DNA of 26,797 bases from CAYLKS01 sp964384205 [NCBI: uncultured bacterium] (GCA_964384205.1 CAYLKS010000039.1:1-26797), one strand, 5' to 3'. Positions 9,618 through 18,463 are shown, counted from the stretch's first letter. Notes: generated by a model from the letters alone, not told the origin. Translations and numbers: made by a program.

Positions 9618-9750
9618 TTTTTTTCCTTTTATTAAGTTTTCGTTTTTAGTAATAAGCAGATACTATGCCCATAAAATATTTTGTTTGTAATTCATTGCTT
9701 GTTAGTTAGTTATTAGATTGTCTTATCAGTATATTATAGAAAATGTATAT

Positions 9751-9795
9751 TTTTTAAGACAGTGAGAAAATTTTTAAGACATATTTTTATAAGAC
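9751..9795. promoter_or_regulatory. Three AAGAC-type direct repeats upstream of the plus-strand promoter
   Basis: TTTTTAAGACA occurs twice (9751-9761 and 9771-9781), exactly 20 bases apart. A third half-copy TATAAGAC ends at 9795, directly against the -35 hexamer. Repeats about two helical turns apart next to a promoter suggest an activator or repressor site. The interpretation is inference. Confidence 0.35.
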
Positions 9796-9824
9796 TTGAT
9801 TTTTATGTACATTTTTTATTATAT
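9796..9824 (+). promoter_or_regulatory. Promoter of the coiled-coil/OmpA gene set
   Basis: TTGATT (9796-9801) and TTATAT (9819-9824) lie 17 bases apart; TATATT with an 18-base spacer is the alternative reading. The predicted start, near 9831, is just before the AAAAAGGAG ribosome site of the first ORF. Confidence 0.55.
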
Positions 9825-9849
9825 TAATATTTAAAAAGGAGTGTTATAA

Positions 9850-10092
9850 ATGGAAAATATATTAGACGAGAAATTTAATTCATTAAAGGAATTAATATTT
9901 GATGGTAAGCTTGAAAGGATAGAATCATTAGAATATAAATTAGATAAAATATTATTTCTTTTAGAAAAGTTAGATAAAAAAATAGATAAAATAGAAAATA
10001 TGGTTTCCATTAAAGATGTAAATATTCAGCAGAATAAAAATAAAAAGAATAAATTTGAAGAGTTTGGATTAGTTCAGGAGACATTATTTTAG
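9850..10092 (+). CDS. Small coiled-coil protein; possibly the N-terminal part of an interrupted OmpA-type gene
   Basis: The protein has 80 residues, is highly charged and has no signal peptide. Residues about 20-55 show heptad-like Leu/Ile spacing (LEYKLDKILFLLEKLDKKIDKI runs across this part), which indicates a coiled coil. It has a strong ribosome site (AAAAAGGAG) and its own promoter, so it is probably expressed. The TAG stop is followed after a single GAT codon by the ATG of the next ORF in the same frame. The ORF after that is also in this frame. It may therefore be the cytoplasmic start of a longer membrane protein broken by stop codons. No function can be assigned. Confidence 0.62.
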   Translation: MENILDEKFNSLKELIFDGKLERIESLEYKLDKILFLLEKLDKKIDKIENMVSIKDVNIQQNKNKKNKFEEFGLVQETLF

Positions 10093-10095
10093 GAT

Positions 10096-10368
10096 ATGAG
10101 TAAAAATAGCAATAAGCTCCATCCTTTAATTAAAATCAAGAATATCTTGTTGGAAGATATTAATTATAGATTATATAAAATAGAAATGGAGCAAAAGAAA
10201 ATTTCTAATGAATTTGGCAAAATAGATGATAAATTTATTAAAGGGGCAATTCAGTTTGAATTAGATAAAAGAGAGTATATTACGAAGAAAGAATTAAAAA
10301 AGTATATTATGATATTTTTAGCTTTTATTATAGTCTTAAATATATTTTTACTTATTTTTTTTGATTAA
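10096..10368 (+). CDS. Small protein with coiled coil and one C-terminal membrane segment
   Basis: The protein has 90 residues. The first two thirds are charged and helical. The last part, about 69-89 (MIFLAFIIVLNIFLLIFF region), is a strong transmembrane helix preceded by KKELKKY, which predicts the N-terminus in the cytoplasm and the C-terminus in the periplasm. Its ribosome site is poor (an AGGAT almost touching the ATG). The TAA stop at 10366-10368 follows immediately after the membrane helix. The same frame then stays open through an Asn-rich linker into the OmpA domain downstream. Topologically it looks like the anchor of that domain, from which it is separated by one stop codon. Confidence 0.6.
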   Translation: MSKNSNKLHPLIKIKNILLEDINYRLYKIEMEQKKISNEFGKIDDKFIKGAIQFELDKREYITKKELKKYIMIFLAFIIVLNIFLLIFFD

Positions 10369-10461
10369 AAATTAAATGGTGTAAAGAAAAAAGGAAATTT
10401 TAATAATAATAACAATAAAGAAGCCATCTTTGAATCAGAAATTGATAATATTTATAATTTT

Positions 10462-11115
10462 TTGTTAGATAAGAAATTGCCTATTATAAAAAATCGGAAT
10501 AGTATTTTAATAAATTCAAATTCCATTGAGGAAATTTTATATATTTTTTTATGGTCATATAAATTTAGGAATGATTATTCTTTTTTGGAGCTTAAGCCTA
10601 TTGAAGCTTATTTTATTAATAAGGATAATTTTAGAGTAATATCAGAATTTTATCCGATATTATTGCAAAAATTAAATAAAGAATCTAATGGAGAAGTTGT
10701 TTTTTACTTTGAAGGTGCGTATGATATTTTTCCAATATTTTTAGACGATATATTAAATAAGATTATGAATTGTGATATTCTCATTCACTATAAAAAAATA
10801 GAATTTCCATATATTTATTTTGAAAAATCATCTTTTGTATTACTTGATAGAGAAATTGAGAAATTGAATAAAGTTATTTTTTATATGAACAATATTCCTT
10901 CTTTAAGTTTAAAAATAATAGGACATGCTGATAAAACAGGTGAGGACAGATTAAATATAGATCTTTCATGTAAAAGGGCAATAGAGGTGGAGAAATTTTT
11001 GATAAAAAATGGGATATCTGCAAATCGCTTGAAAGTAGAATGTTTTAGTAGTTTTAGAGCAAATTCTGACAATCCAGTAGAAAATAGAAAAGTAGAGTTT
11101 AAATTTTTATTTTAG
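10462..11115 (+). CDS. OmpA-family peptidoglycan-binding domain protein; N-terminus uncertain
   Basis: The C-terminal 100 residues form an OmpA-like domain that binds the diaminopimelate of peptidoglycan. It starts IYFEKSSFVL, has GHADKTG (Asp157 by this start), LSCKRA (Arg172) and NRKVEF at the end. The 15-residue Asp-Arg distance equals that of the ligand-binding pair in E. coli OmpA. The upstream 110 residues are unfamiliar. The start given is a TTG with no ribosome site and no signal peptide. The frame is open back to 10369 through an Asn-rich linker (GNFNNNNNKEAIF), but that stretch contains no ATG, GTG or TTG in frame. Without a secretion signal the domain could not reach the cell wall unless joined to the preceding membrane ORF. 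The 3' end overlaps trpG by 17 bases, tail to tail. Confidence 0.65.
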   Translation: MLDKKLPIIKNRNSILINSNSIEEILYIFLWSYKFRNDYSFLELKPIEAYFINKDNFRVISEFYPILLQKLNKESNGEVVFYFEGAYDIFPIFLDDILNKIMNCDILIHYKKIEFPYIYFEKSSFVLLDREIEKLNKVIFYMNNIPSLSLKIIGHADKTGEDRLNIDLSCKRAIEVEKFLIKNGISANRLKVECFSSFRANSDNPVENRKVEFKFLF

Positions 11116-11680
11116 CATAATAGATTAAGAAATTTTTAATAATTTGTTTTCCCTTTTCTGTTAATATTGATTCTGGATGAAATTGTAATCCAACTATTGG
11201 ATATTTTATATGCTCAACTGCCATAATTATATTATCTTTTGTTTTGGCTATACTTTTGAGAGAGTCTGGCATTGTTGTATTATCAATTATCAATGAATGA
11301 TATCTTGTAGCTTTAAAAGGAGAGTTTATATTATAGAAAATTTGGGATTGTTCGTGAAAAATATTAGATGTTTTACCGTGGATAATTTGATTAGCATTTA
11401 TTATTTGTGCTCCAAAATGTTGTCCAATAATTTGGTGCCCAAGACATATCCCTAATATGGGTATTCTGTTATATAAATTTTTCATTATATCAAGGCATAT
11501 CCCTGAATTTTCTGGCCTTCCTGGTCCAGGGGATAAAATAATTCCATTGGGATTTAGTTTTTTAATATTTTCTATATTGATTTTGTCATTTCTAAAAATT
11601 TTTAAGCTTTGATAATAGTATCCTACATATTGAACTATATTATAAACAAAAGAATCATAATTATCAATAACTAAAATCAT
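11099..11680 (-). CDS. trpG: Anthranilate synthase component II, glutamine amidotransferase
   Basis: Class I glutamine amidotransferase that releases ammonia from glutamine for TrpE, which converts chorismate to anthranilate. From this ATG the protein has 193 residues and starts MILVIDNYDSF, the typical TrpG opening, with GGAGG five bases upstream. An ATG at 11692 would add four residues and overlaps the trpE stop as TAATG; it is a possible alternative. The catalytic triad is Cys79 in GICLGHQ with His168 and Glu170 in QFHPES. SPGPG at about 50-54 is the oxyanion-loop motif. It is the last gene of the operon. No intrinsic terminator is visible after it, and its end overlaps the converging OmpA-domain gene. 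Some organisms share this subunit with folate synthesis (PabA); the position next to trpE favours TrpG. Confidence 0.95.
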   Translation of the reverse strand: MILVIDNYDSFVYNIVQYVGYYYQSLKIFRNDKINIENIKKLNPNGIILSPGPGRPENSGICLDIMKNLYNRIPILGICLGHQIIGQHFGAQIINANQIIHGKTSNIFHEQSQIFYNINSPFKATRYHSLIIDNTTMPDSLKSIAKTKDNIIMAVEHIKYPIVGLQFHPESILTEKGKQIIKNFLIYYAKIKI

Positions 11681-11691
11681 AATGCCCTCCA

Positions 11692-13083
11692 TTATACCTC
11701 TTGTCCTAAAGCATTAAATAATGATCTTGCTTTGTTGTAAGTTTCTTTATACTCAAATTCTGGAATAGAATCATAAACAATACCAGCTCCTGCTTGTAGA
11801 TATCCTATATTATTTTTTATAAAAATTGTTCTTATAGCAATACAAAAATCCATATCCCCATTGAAATCAAAATATCCTATAGCTCCAGCATATAAATTTC
11901 TTTTTACATTTTCGAGTTCATCGATTATTTCCATTGCTCGAATTTTGGGAGCTCCTGAAACAGTTCCAGCAGGAAATGTTGCAATAAATAAATCAAAATT
12001 GTCATATTTATCTTGTAATATGCCTTCAATGGTTGATTCTATATGCATTACTTTAGAGTATTTAACTACTTCTAATAATTTTATTGGTTTGACACTTCCA
12101 TACTTACATACTCGCCCAATATCATTTCTCGCTAAATCTACCAGCATAATATGTTCTGCTCTTTCTTTTTCATCATTAATTAGTTCATTTTCTAATTTTT
12201 TGTCTTGATTTTTATTTTTTCCTCTTTTTCTTGTCCCTGCAATTGGCCTTATTATTGCTTTTTTTTCTTTTAATTTTATTTGAATTTCTGGAGAAGAACC
12301 TAATACATGAAAATTATCAAAATTAAGAAAATACATGTAAGGGGATGGATTTGTCTTTCTTAGTTTTTGGTATAGCAATAAAGATTGATTATTAGGAAAA
12401 TCGAATTTAAATCTTTGCGATAAAACTACTTGAAAAATATCTCCCTTTCTTATGTATTCTTTTGCTTTTTCCACAATTTTGTAGAACTGTTTTTTTTCAA
12501 AATTACTATCATATTTACTGATTTGTATATTTTCTGCTTTTGAATGATTTAAAGAACTATTTTTTATAATATTTAATAAATTATTAATATGATTTTCATA
12601 ATCGTTTTTGTAATAAATTATTAGATAAACTTTATCTTGTTGATGATCAAAGATAAAAATTTCTTTTGGAAAAATAAAAAATAAATCTTCAATATCTGTT
12701 TCGTCCTTGTTATTATCTGGAATTTGTTCGAAATATCTTATGCTATCATAAGAAATAAAACCAACAGCTCCTCCTGAGAAAACTGGAAAAGAGATAGGGG
12801 AGTTGAATGTTTTGATTAGTTTTTTCAATTTTAAAAATGGGTTATCACATTTGGTTTTAAAAATATCGTTATTATCTTGATAAGTTATATTATTATTTTT
12901 AGCTTTAAATATGAAAAATGGATTACCACCTACAAAGGAATGAGTCCCATTTTCTCCATTGTTTTCCAGAGATTCATATAAAAATGAGTAATTAGAATTT
13001 TTATAAAGTATAGAGTAAAGATTTATAGGTGAAATTTTTATATTGATTTGTTTAATTACAAATTTCATTTTAGGAAGTTTCAT
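11692..13083 (-). CDS. trpE: Anthranilate synthase component I
   Basis: Makes anthranilate from chorismate using ammonia delivered by TrpG; first committed step to tryptophan. It has 463 residues. The chorismate-binding half carries PIAGTRKRG, HIMLVDLARNDIGRV, VMHIEST and FPAGTVSGAPK, all of TrpE rather than PabB type. The N-terminal LYES at 35-38 followed by a Ser 11 residues on, together with NPSPYMY, matches the tryptophan feedback site (LLES...S, NPTPYM in enteric enzymes), so allosteric inhibition by tryptophan is likely. The leading Leu-Leu pair is Leu-Tyr here. It starts 13 bases after the DAHP synthase stop, with AAAGGA as ribosome site, and is directly followed by trpG. The first two pathway genes sit at the operon's far end, an uncommon position. 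Confidence 0.96.
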   Translation of the reverse strand: MKLPKMKFVIKQINIKISPINLYSILYKNSNYSFLYESLENNGENGTHSFVGGNPFFIFKAKNNNITYQDNNDIFKTKCDNPFLKLKKLIKTFNSPISFPVFSGGAVGFISYDSIRYFEQIPDNNKDETDIEDLFFIFPKEIFIFDHQQDKVYLIIYYKNDYENHINNLLNIIKNSSLNHSKAENIQISKYDSNFEKKQFYKIVEKAKEYIRKGDIFQVVLSQRFKFDFPNNQSLLLYQKLRKTNPSPYMYFLNFDNFHVLGSSPEIQIKLKEKKAIIRPIAGTRKRGKNKNQDKKLENELINDEKERAEHIMLVDLARNDIGRVCKYGSVKPIKLLEVVKYSKVMHIESTIEGILQDKYDNFDLFIATFPAGTVSGAPKIRAMEIIDELENVKRNLYAGAIGYFDFNGDMDFCIAIRTIFIKNNIGYLQAGAGIVYDSIPEFEYKETYNKARSLFNALGQEV

Positions 13084-13096
13084 AGAGATAATCCTT

Positions 13097-14095
13097 TTAT
13101 AATGTTTTTATCACATTTATCTTTGATAATAATTTGTCAAAACTTTCAATAGATATTGTTTGAGCAGAATCGGATAAAGCAGCATCGGGGTTAGTATGAA
13201 CTTCTATCATTAATCCATCAGCACCTGCTGCAATTCCTGCTTTGGAAAGTGGTTCGACTAAGTCCCTTATACCAGCGGCGTGGCTTGGATCTACAATAAT
13301 TGGAAGATGGGTCATTTTTTTTAATATAGGAATGGCACTAATATCAAGGGTAAATCGTGTCTCATTACTAAATGTTCTAATACCTCTTTCACATAAAATT
13401 ACATTTGGATTACCTTCAGATATTATATATTCTGCAGCAAGAAGAAATTCATTTAAAGTCGAAGAAAATCCTCTTTTAAGAAATATTGGTTTGTTGCTTT
13501 TTCCTGCTTTTTTTAACAATGAAAAATTTTGCATATTTCGAGAGCCAATTTGAATTATATCAACATAATTCTCAATAATAGAGAAGGTTTCAGTGTCCAA
13601 AACTTCTGAAATTATAGACAAATTAAATTTTTCACCTGCTAATGCAAGGTATTCTAAGCCTTTTTCTCCTAATCCCTGGAAAGAATAGGGAGAAGTACGA
13701 GGTTTATATGCACCGCCTCTTAAAATTTTGACATCTCTTTTAGATAATTCTTCTGCAATTTCAAATATTTGTTCTCTGGACTCAACAGCACATGGGCCTG
13801 CTATAATGCTTATTTTATTGCTCCCAATACTTGTATTTTTTAATTTGATTACTGTGTCATCTGGTTTGACTTCTCTACTAACTAATTTATATGGTTTGCT
13901 AACATGGACAATTTCTTTTACTCCTTCAATAGTTAGTATTTTTTCTGGATATATTTTTTTATCATTACCAGTAACACATACAACTGTTCTTGATGGCCCG
14001 GGAATTTTATGGGATTTATATCCCATAGCTTCTATTATTTTACATACTTTTTCTATGTTTTCTTTTTTAGCAGATTTTTCCATAACAACTAACAT
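13097..14095 (-). CDS. aroF: 3-deoxy-7-phosphoheptulonate synthase (DAHP synthase), Thermotoga-type
   Basis: Condenses phosphoenolpyruvate and erythrose 4-phosphate to DAHP, the entry step of the shikimate pathway that supplies chorismate. The 332 residues include an N-terminal ferredoxin-like domain (about 1-68) of the kind that controls the Thermotoga maritima enzyme through aromatic amino acids. The barrel follows. Visible motifs are AGPCAVES with metal-binding Cys102, GGAYKPRTSPYSFQG, QIGSRNMQN, LCERGIRTF, DPSHAAG with the metal-binding His, and MIEVH...PDAALSD with the Glu and Asp. It sits between trpA and trpE with a perfect AGGAGGT ribosome site formed by the last codons of trpA. Placement in the trp operon means that tryptophan shortage would also raise precursor supply. 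Which amino acid inhibits it cannot be read from sequence. Confidence 0.95.
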   Translation of the reverse strand: MLVVMEKSAKKENIEKVCKIIEAMGYKSHKIPGPSRTVVCVTGNDKKIYPEKILTIEGVKEIVHVSKPYKLVSREVKPDDTVIKLKNTSIGSNKISIIAGPCAVESREQIFEIAEELSKRDVKILRGGAYKPRTSPYSFQGLGEKGLEYLALAGEKFNLSIISEVLDTETFSIIENYVDIIQIGSRNMQNFSLLKKAGKSNKPIFLKRGFSSTLNEFLLAAEYIISEGNPNVILCERGIRTFSNETRFTLDISAIPILKKMTHLPIIVDPSHAAGIRDLVEPLSKAGIAAGADGLMIEVHTNPDAALSDSAQTISIESFDKLLSKINVIKTL

Positions 14096-14102
14096 TGCTT
14101 AT

Positions 14103-14900
14103 TTACCTCCTTGTAGCATTTTTGAATTTTTTTATTATTTTTTCAAGATCTTCTTCATTGGATATAGCATCTATAATACGACTGCCAATTATTACACCAT
14201 CTGAGAAATTTTTTATTTTTTCTACATGTTCTGGTTTAGATATTCCAAAACCCAAGGCAATCGGTTTATTAGTATAGGTACGTACTTTTTTTAAAAAGTT
14301 TATAGTTTTTTCTGAAATATCATTTCTTACGCCGGTAGTTCCTGTTACAGATACACAATATAAGAATCCTTTAGTTTCTGTTGCAATAGTTCTTAATCTT
14401 TCTTCTGAGGTTGTTAAAGTTGCTAATAGAATATTATCAATATCATATTTTTTTATTTTATCTGATAATTGAGTATATAATACATTATTTTGTAAACCAA
14501 TTGGTAGATCCGGGATAATAATACCTGCAATATTTACTTCTTTTATTTTTTTAAAAAGATAATCTGATGAAAAATCTCCTTTGTTATAATTGATTAAAGG
14601 ATTTAGATATGACATCAGCACCACAGGGATATTTAATTTTATTTTTTTTAAAAGGTTAAATATGTATTCTAAATTGGTTTTATTTTGCAATGCTATATAT
14701 GAAGAATATTGAATTGTTTTTCCATCTGCTGTAGGATCTGAAAAGGGAACACCTATTTCTATTATATCAGCTCCGTAGTCACTTATTTGGGTTAAAATTT
14801 TTTCAAAATCTTCCACTGTTGGGTATCCAGCAGTTAAATAAATTATATTTGCTATTTCATTCTGACGTTTTAATTGTTCAAATTTATCTTTTAGTTTCAT
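14103..14900 (-). CDS. trpA: Tryptophan synthase alpha chain
   Basis: Splits indole-3-glycerol phosphate into indole and glyceraldehyde 3-phosphate and passes indole to TrpB through a tunnel. It has 265 residues and a TIM-barrel fold. The catalytic Glu48 lies in EIGVPFSDP and the partner Asp59 in TADG, matching Glu49 and Asp60 of Salmonella. Also seen are YLTAGYP near the start, PDLPI where PDLPPEE is usual, TGTTGVR in the phosphate loop, and GFGIS and VIIGSRI near the end. Its ATG overlaps the trpB stop by four bases (ATGA), typical of translational coupling for subunits needed in equal amounts. The final codons AGG AGG TAA double as the ribosome site of the next gene. Confidence 0.97.
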   Translation of the reverse strand: MKLKDKFEQLKRQNEIANIIYLTAGYPTVEDFEKILTQISDYGADIIEIGVPFSDPTADGKTIQYSSYIALQNKTNLEYIFNLLKKIKLNIPVVLMSYLNPLINYNKGDFSSDYLFKKIKEVNIAGIIIPDLPIGLQNNVLYTQLSDKIKKYDIDNILLATLTTSEERLRTIATETKGFLYCVSVTGTTGVRNDISEKTINFLKKVRTYTNKPIALGFGISKPEHVEKIKNFSDGVIIGSRIIDAISNEEDLEKIIKKFKNATRR

Positions 14901-16066
14901 AAATATTCCTCCACAATATTTAAATCTTTATCGCCTCGACCAGAAAGATTAACAATTATAATTGTGTTTTTATCTAAAGTAGGTGCTATTTTTATTGCAT
15001 ACGATAATGCATGCGAACTTTCTAAAGCAGGGATTATTCCTTCTTGTTTTGTTAAAATTTTAAATGCTTCTAATGCATCATTGTCTTTTATATATGTATA
15101 ATTTACTCTTTTTGAATCTTTTAAAAATGAATGTTGAGGCCCTACTCCTGGGTAATCAAGTCCAGCAGAAACAGAATGTGTTTCCATAACTTGGCCATTA
15201 TCATCCTGCAATAAATAACTGTATGCTCCATGTAGTACACCCGGTCTGCCTACTGATAGGGTTGCTGAAGTTTTACCACTTTCTATTCCAAGACCACCGG
15301 CTTCTACACCAATTAAATTTACTTCTTTATCTTTAAGGAATTCATCAAAGATTCCCATGGCATTACTACCGCCTCCAACACAGGCAATGATATAATCTGG
15401 CAATTTATTTTCTAATTGTAATATTTGATTTTTAACTTCTTTTCCAATTATTGATTGAAAATTTTTGACAATCGTAGGGTAGGGATGAGGTCCAACAGTT
15501 GAGCCTATGCAATAAAATGTATTCGATACATTTGCTACCCAATCCCTTAAAGCCTCATTAATAGCATCTTTTAATGTTCGTGAACCTGATTTTACAGCAA
15601 TTACTTCAGCGCCGAGCAATTGCATTTTCATTACATTACTTTTCTGCCGCTGGACATCTATTTCTCCCATATAAATTGTACATTTTAATCCTAATAATGC
15701 ACATGCTGTTGCTGTTGCTACACCATGTTGGCCTGCACCTGTTTCTGCAATTACTCGCTTTTTATTCATTTTTTTAGCAAGTAGTATTTGCCCTAATGTA
15801 TTATTTATTTTATGAGCACCAGTATGTAATAAATCTTCTCTTTTTAAATATATTTTTGCACCACCTAAATATTTTGTTAATCGCTTTGCATAATACAAAG
15901 GAGTAGGGCGTCCAGCATAGTTTGTTAAATAATATTGCAATTCTTCTTGAAAATCTTTTTGTTTTGAAAAAAAGTTATAAAATTTTATTAGTTCTTCTAT
16001 CGCAACTATAAGAATTTCGGAAACATAAGTTCCTCCATACTGTCCAAATAATCCGTTATTTTCCAT
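14897..16066 (-). CDS. trpB: Tryptophan synthase beta chain (TrpB1)
   Basis: PLP enzyme that joins indole and serine to tryptophan in complex with TrpA. From the ATG at 16066 it has 389 residues. The PLP lysine is Lys86 in HTGAHKINN, the catalytic Glu108 lies in AETGAGQHG, and GGGSNAMG is the phosphate-binding loop. [15 protein letters not shown] is also typical of the TrpA-partnered type. A GTG at 16075 would add three residues but sits directly on the AAGGAG ribosome site, so the ATG eight bases further on is the better start. It lies one base after the trpF stop, with its ribosome site inside the end of trpF, and overlaps trpA by four bases. The operon also encodes a second, distinct TrpB. 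Confidence 0.97.
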   Translation of the reverse strand: MENNGLFGQYGGTYVSEILIVAIEELIKFYNFFSKQKDFQEELQYYLTNYAGRPTPLYYAKRLTKYLGGAKIYLKREDLLHTGAHKINNTLGQILLAKKMNKKRVIAETGAGQHGVATATACALLGLKCTIYMGEIDVQRQKSNVMKMQLLGAEVIAVKSGSRTLKDAINEALRDWVANVSNTFYCIGSTVGPHPYPTIVKNFQSIIGKEVKNQILQLENKLPDYIIACVGGGSNAMGIFDEFLKDKEVNLIGVEAGGLGIESGKTSATLSVGRPGVLHGAYSYLLQDDNGQVMETHSVSAGLDYPGVGPQHSFLKDSKRVNYTYIKDNDALEAFKILTKQEGIIPALESSHALSYAIKIAPTLDKNTIIIVNLSGRGDKDLNIVEEYL

Positions 16067-16067
16067 A

Positions 16068-16676
16068 TTATTCACTCCTTCGTATAATTTTTATAAATTC
16101 TTCCAACTTTTTTTTATCTTTTTTACCAGGAAATTTTTCTAATCCCGAATTTGCATCCACTCCATAAGGATTGTATTGTTGTATTAGTCCTTCTATATTT
16201 TTTGGAGAAAGCCCTCCTGCAATAATGAATTTATTTTTTTTAAGCTCATTTAAAATTTCCCATGAAAAACCTGTACCACTACCAGCACCAGGATCTAATA
16301 GATAGGCATCAGCAATAGTATTTTTTATAAAATTATTTATTTCTTTAGCTGAATGGAAGTTGTTTGGATTTATTCTTTTTATAATTTTTTTACCTATAAT
16401 TTTATAATAAGTAGCTACGGGTTCATTTCCATGAAGTTGGATTATATCTATTTTTGTAAAATCTGAAATTTCTTTTACTATTGATGGTTTCATATTCATA
16501 AATACTCCTACAGTTGTTGAAAAGATCGGAAGTTTATCGATTATTTTTTTTGCTTTTTGAGGAGATATTTGTCTTTTAGATTTACAAAAAATGAAACCAA
16601 TAGCATCAGCACCTAAATCAATTGCTAATTTTGCATCATTGTAATTAGTTATACCGCAAATTTTTATAAGTGCCAT
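16068..16676 (-). CDS. trpF: Phosphoribosylanthranilate isomerase
   Basis: Carries out the Amadori rearrangement of phosphoribosylanthranilate to CdRP, third step after chorismate. It has 202 residues. The general base Cys7 is in KICGIT and the general acid Asp128 in [30 protein letters not shown] and GVDANSGLE follow in the family order. The last two differ slightly from the usual forms (GVDVSSGVE) but keep the phosphate-binding glycines. One base separates it from trpC, whose final codons supply an AAGG ribosome site, and one base separates its stop from the trpB ATG. This tight packing supports a single, translationally coupled message. Confidence 0.96.
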   Translation of the reverse strand: MALIKICGITNYNDAKLAIDLGADAIGFIFCKSKRQISPQKAKKIIDKLPIFSTTVGVFMNMKPSIVKEISDFTKIDIIQLHGNEPVATYYKIIGKKIIKRINPNNFHSAKEINNFIKNTIADAYLLDPGAGSGTGFSWEILNELKKNKFIIAGGLSPKNIEGLIQQYNPYGVDANSGLEKFPGKKDKKKLEEFIKIIRRSE

Positions 16677-16677
16677 G

Positions 16678-17439
16678 CTATAATACCTTGTAAAATTGTT
16701 TTAAATTATTACACCTAACAAAGCTTTCACCCACCAGAACTGCATTATATCCAGCAGCTTTAATTTTTTTGATATCTTCAGGTGTTCTTATTCCGCTTTC
16801 CGAAATTGAAATTAGATCATCTGGAATAAATTTTTTGAGATTTAATGAATTGTTTATATCAACTGAAAAGTCATTTAGGTTTCTGTTATTTATGCCAATT
16901 ATTTTTGCCCCGGCATCTATTGCTTTTTTTATTTCATCTTTATTATGACACTCAACAATAGCATCAATACCATATTTATTGCATATTTCAAGAAACTTTG
17001 TGAGTGTTTTGCTATCCAGTATTTTTGCAATAAGAAGAATTATATCTGCTTTATAATAGATAGATTGATATATCTGAAAATTATCTATTATAAATTCTTT
17101 TCTTAATAATGGTTTGTTTGTTTTTGCCCTGATTTTTTTAAAGATTTCAAGATTACCACCAAAATATTTTTCATCTGTTAGTACAGAAATTGCGGTAATA
17201 TTTTTATTATCATATTTTTTTAATAAAGTAAGGTAGTCAAATTTATTATCAATTATTCCTGCAGATGGTGATTTCTTTTTTATCTCTGCAATAATTGATA
17301 TTTTATTTTTATCAAGTGATTTTGAAAATCTAAATTTATTAGAAATAGTTAAGTTTTTTAATATTTGAATATCATACTCTCTTTTTTGCTTATTAACTTC
17401 AATTCGTTTGTTTTCAATTATTTCTGTTAAAATATCCAT
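16678..17439 (-). CDS. trpC: Indole-3-glycerol phosphate synthase
   Basis: Closes the indole ring by converting CdRP to indole-3-glycerol phosphate. It has 253 residues and a TIM barrel. Catalytic residues keep a constant offset of four or less from the Sulfolobus enzyme: Glu52 and Lys54 in AEIKKKSPS, Lys114 in LRKEF, Glu163 in VECHN, Asn184 in GINNRNL and Glu214 in SESGI. VLTDEKYFGG is the usual substrate loop. The ribosome site is GAGGT. It lies 13 bases after trpD and one base before trpF. It is a stand-alone enzyme, not fused to trpF as in E. coli. Confidence 0.97.
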   Translation of the reverse strand: MDILTEIIENKRIEVNKQKREYDIQILKNLTISNKFRFSKSLDKNKISIIAEIKKKSPSAGIIDNKFDYLTLLKKYDNKNITAISVLTDEKYFGGNLEIFKKIRAKTNKPLLRKEFIIDNFQIYQSIYYKADIILLIAKILDSKTLTKFLEICNKYGIDAIVECHNKDEIKKAIDAGAKIIGINNRNLNDFSVDINNSLNLKKFIPDDLISISESGIRTPEDIKKIKAAGYNAVLVGESFVRCNNLKQFYKVL

Positions 17440-17452
17440 AATTTAACCTCGT

Positions 17453-18463
17453 TTAATTATTTGTAAAATGTATTAATTCCTGGAGTTTTTTTAAAGCATT
17501 TCCAGAATCAATAGACTCATTAGCCAGATTTATCCCTTCCTTAATAGAATTGGTTTTTCCGGCTATATAAATAGCTGCGCCAGAATTATACACAACAATA
17601 TCTCGATATGGAGATTTTTCACCATTGAGAATATCCATTGCGATTTTTGCATTATATTTAGCATCTTTACCTAAAATTGCTTCTAATGGATATTTTGTTA
17701 GACCAAAATCTTCAGGAGCATATCTTTTTTCTATTATTTCATTATTTTTTATTTCAATTGTTATTGTATCACTGCAAATTGAAAATTCGTCAATACCACA
17801 TGTACCATAGACAAGCATTACATGTTCTATATTAAAAAATTTAAATACTTCTGCTAATTTATAGACTAATTTTTTATCGTATACCCCGATAATTTGTCTT
17901 TTGACATTTAAAGGATTGGCAAGAGGCCCAATTATGTTGAAAATAGTTTTAGTGCCAAGTTCTTTTCTTACATTTGCTACATTTTTCATAGCTTTATGAA
18001 AATGAGGTGCAAATAAAAAACCTATGCCAATTTCTTTGATTGCATCTATTGCTTTTTTATTTGAAATATTTATGTTGACACCTAATTCTGATAGTATATC
18101 CGCACTTCCGGATTTGCTTGATATTGCTTTATTGCCGTGTTTTGCAACTTTTACATTGGCACCTGCAGCTACAAATGCCGTAATTGTTGATATATTAAAT
18201 GTTCCTTTTTTGTCGCCACCAGTACCGCAGGTATCAATTGCATCAATATTTATTTCTTCAGGAACATCTGCTTTTTCTTTCAAAGCGTTAACAAAACCTG
18301 CTATTTCTTCAGGAGTTTCTCCTTTTATTTTTAATGCTGTTAATATTGATGCAATTTGTGAGTCTGTTAATTTCCCATCCATCATCATCATTGCTATTTC
18401 ATAAGCTTCATTTTTAGTTAAGCTTTGGCATTGTTCTAATAATTTTTCTTTAATTTTTTGCAT
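17453..18463 (-). CDS. trpD: Anthranilate phosphoribosyltransferase
   Basis: Transfers phosphoribose from PRPP to anthranilate. It has 336 residues, normal for a stand-alone TrpD, and is not fused to TrpG. The N-terminal helical domain is followed by CGTGGD at 79-84, TFNIST, VAKHGNKAISSKSGSAD and IIGPLANP, which together bind PRPP, magnesium and anthranilate. The ribosome site AAGGGGG is strong. It follows trpB2 after about 110 bases that contain a large hairpin but no clear U-tract or strong promoter, so it is probably reached by transcription from the leader promoter. It is the first of the tightly packed trpDCFBA genes. Confidence 0.97.
   Translation of the reverse strand: MQKIKEKLLEQCQSLTKNEAYEIAMMMMDGKLTDSQIASILTALKIKGETPEEIAGFVNALKEKADVPEEINIDAIDTCGTGGDKKGTFNISTITAFVAAGANVKVAKHGNKAISSKSGSADILSELGVNINISNKKAIDAIKEIGIGFLFAPHFHKAMKNVANVRKELGTKTIFNIIGPLANPLNVKRQIIGVYDKKLVYKLAEVFKFFNIEHVMLVYGTCGIDEFSICSDTITIEIKNNEIIEKRYAPEDFGLTKYPLEAILGKDAKYNAKIAMDILNGEKSPYRDIVVYNSGAAIYIAGKTNSIKEGINLANESIDSGNALKKLQELIHFTNN

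Noticed and set aside
10881-11072. Minus-strand ORF opposite the OmpA domain
   Set aside because: It is the complement of a recognisable OmpA-domain coding sequence.
16067-16075. GTG start for trpB at 16075
   Set aside because: It directly abuts the AAGGAG site, leaving no spacing. The ATG at 16066 is spaced properly and gives the usual N-terminus.
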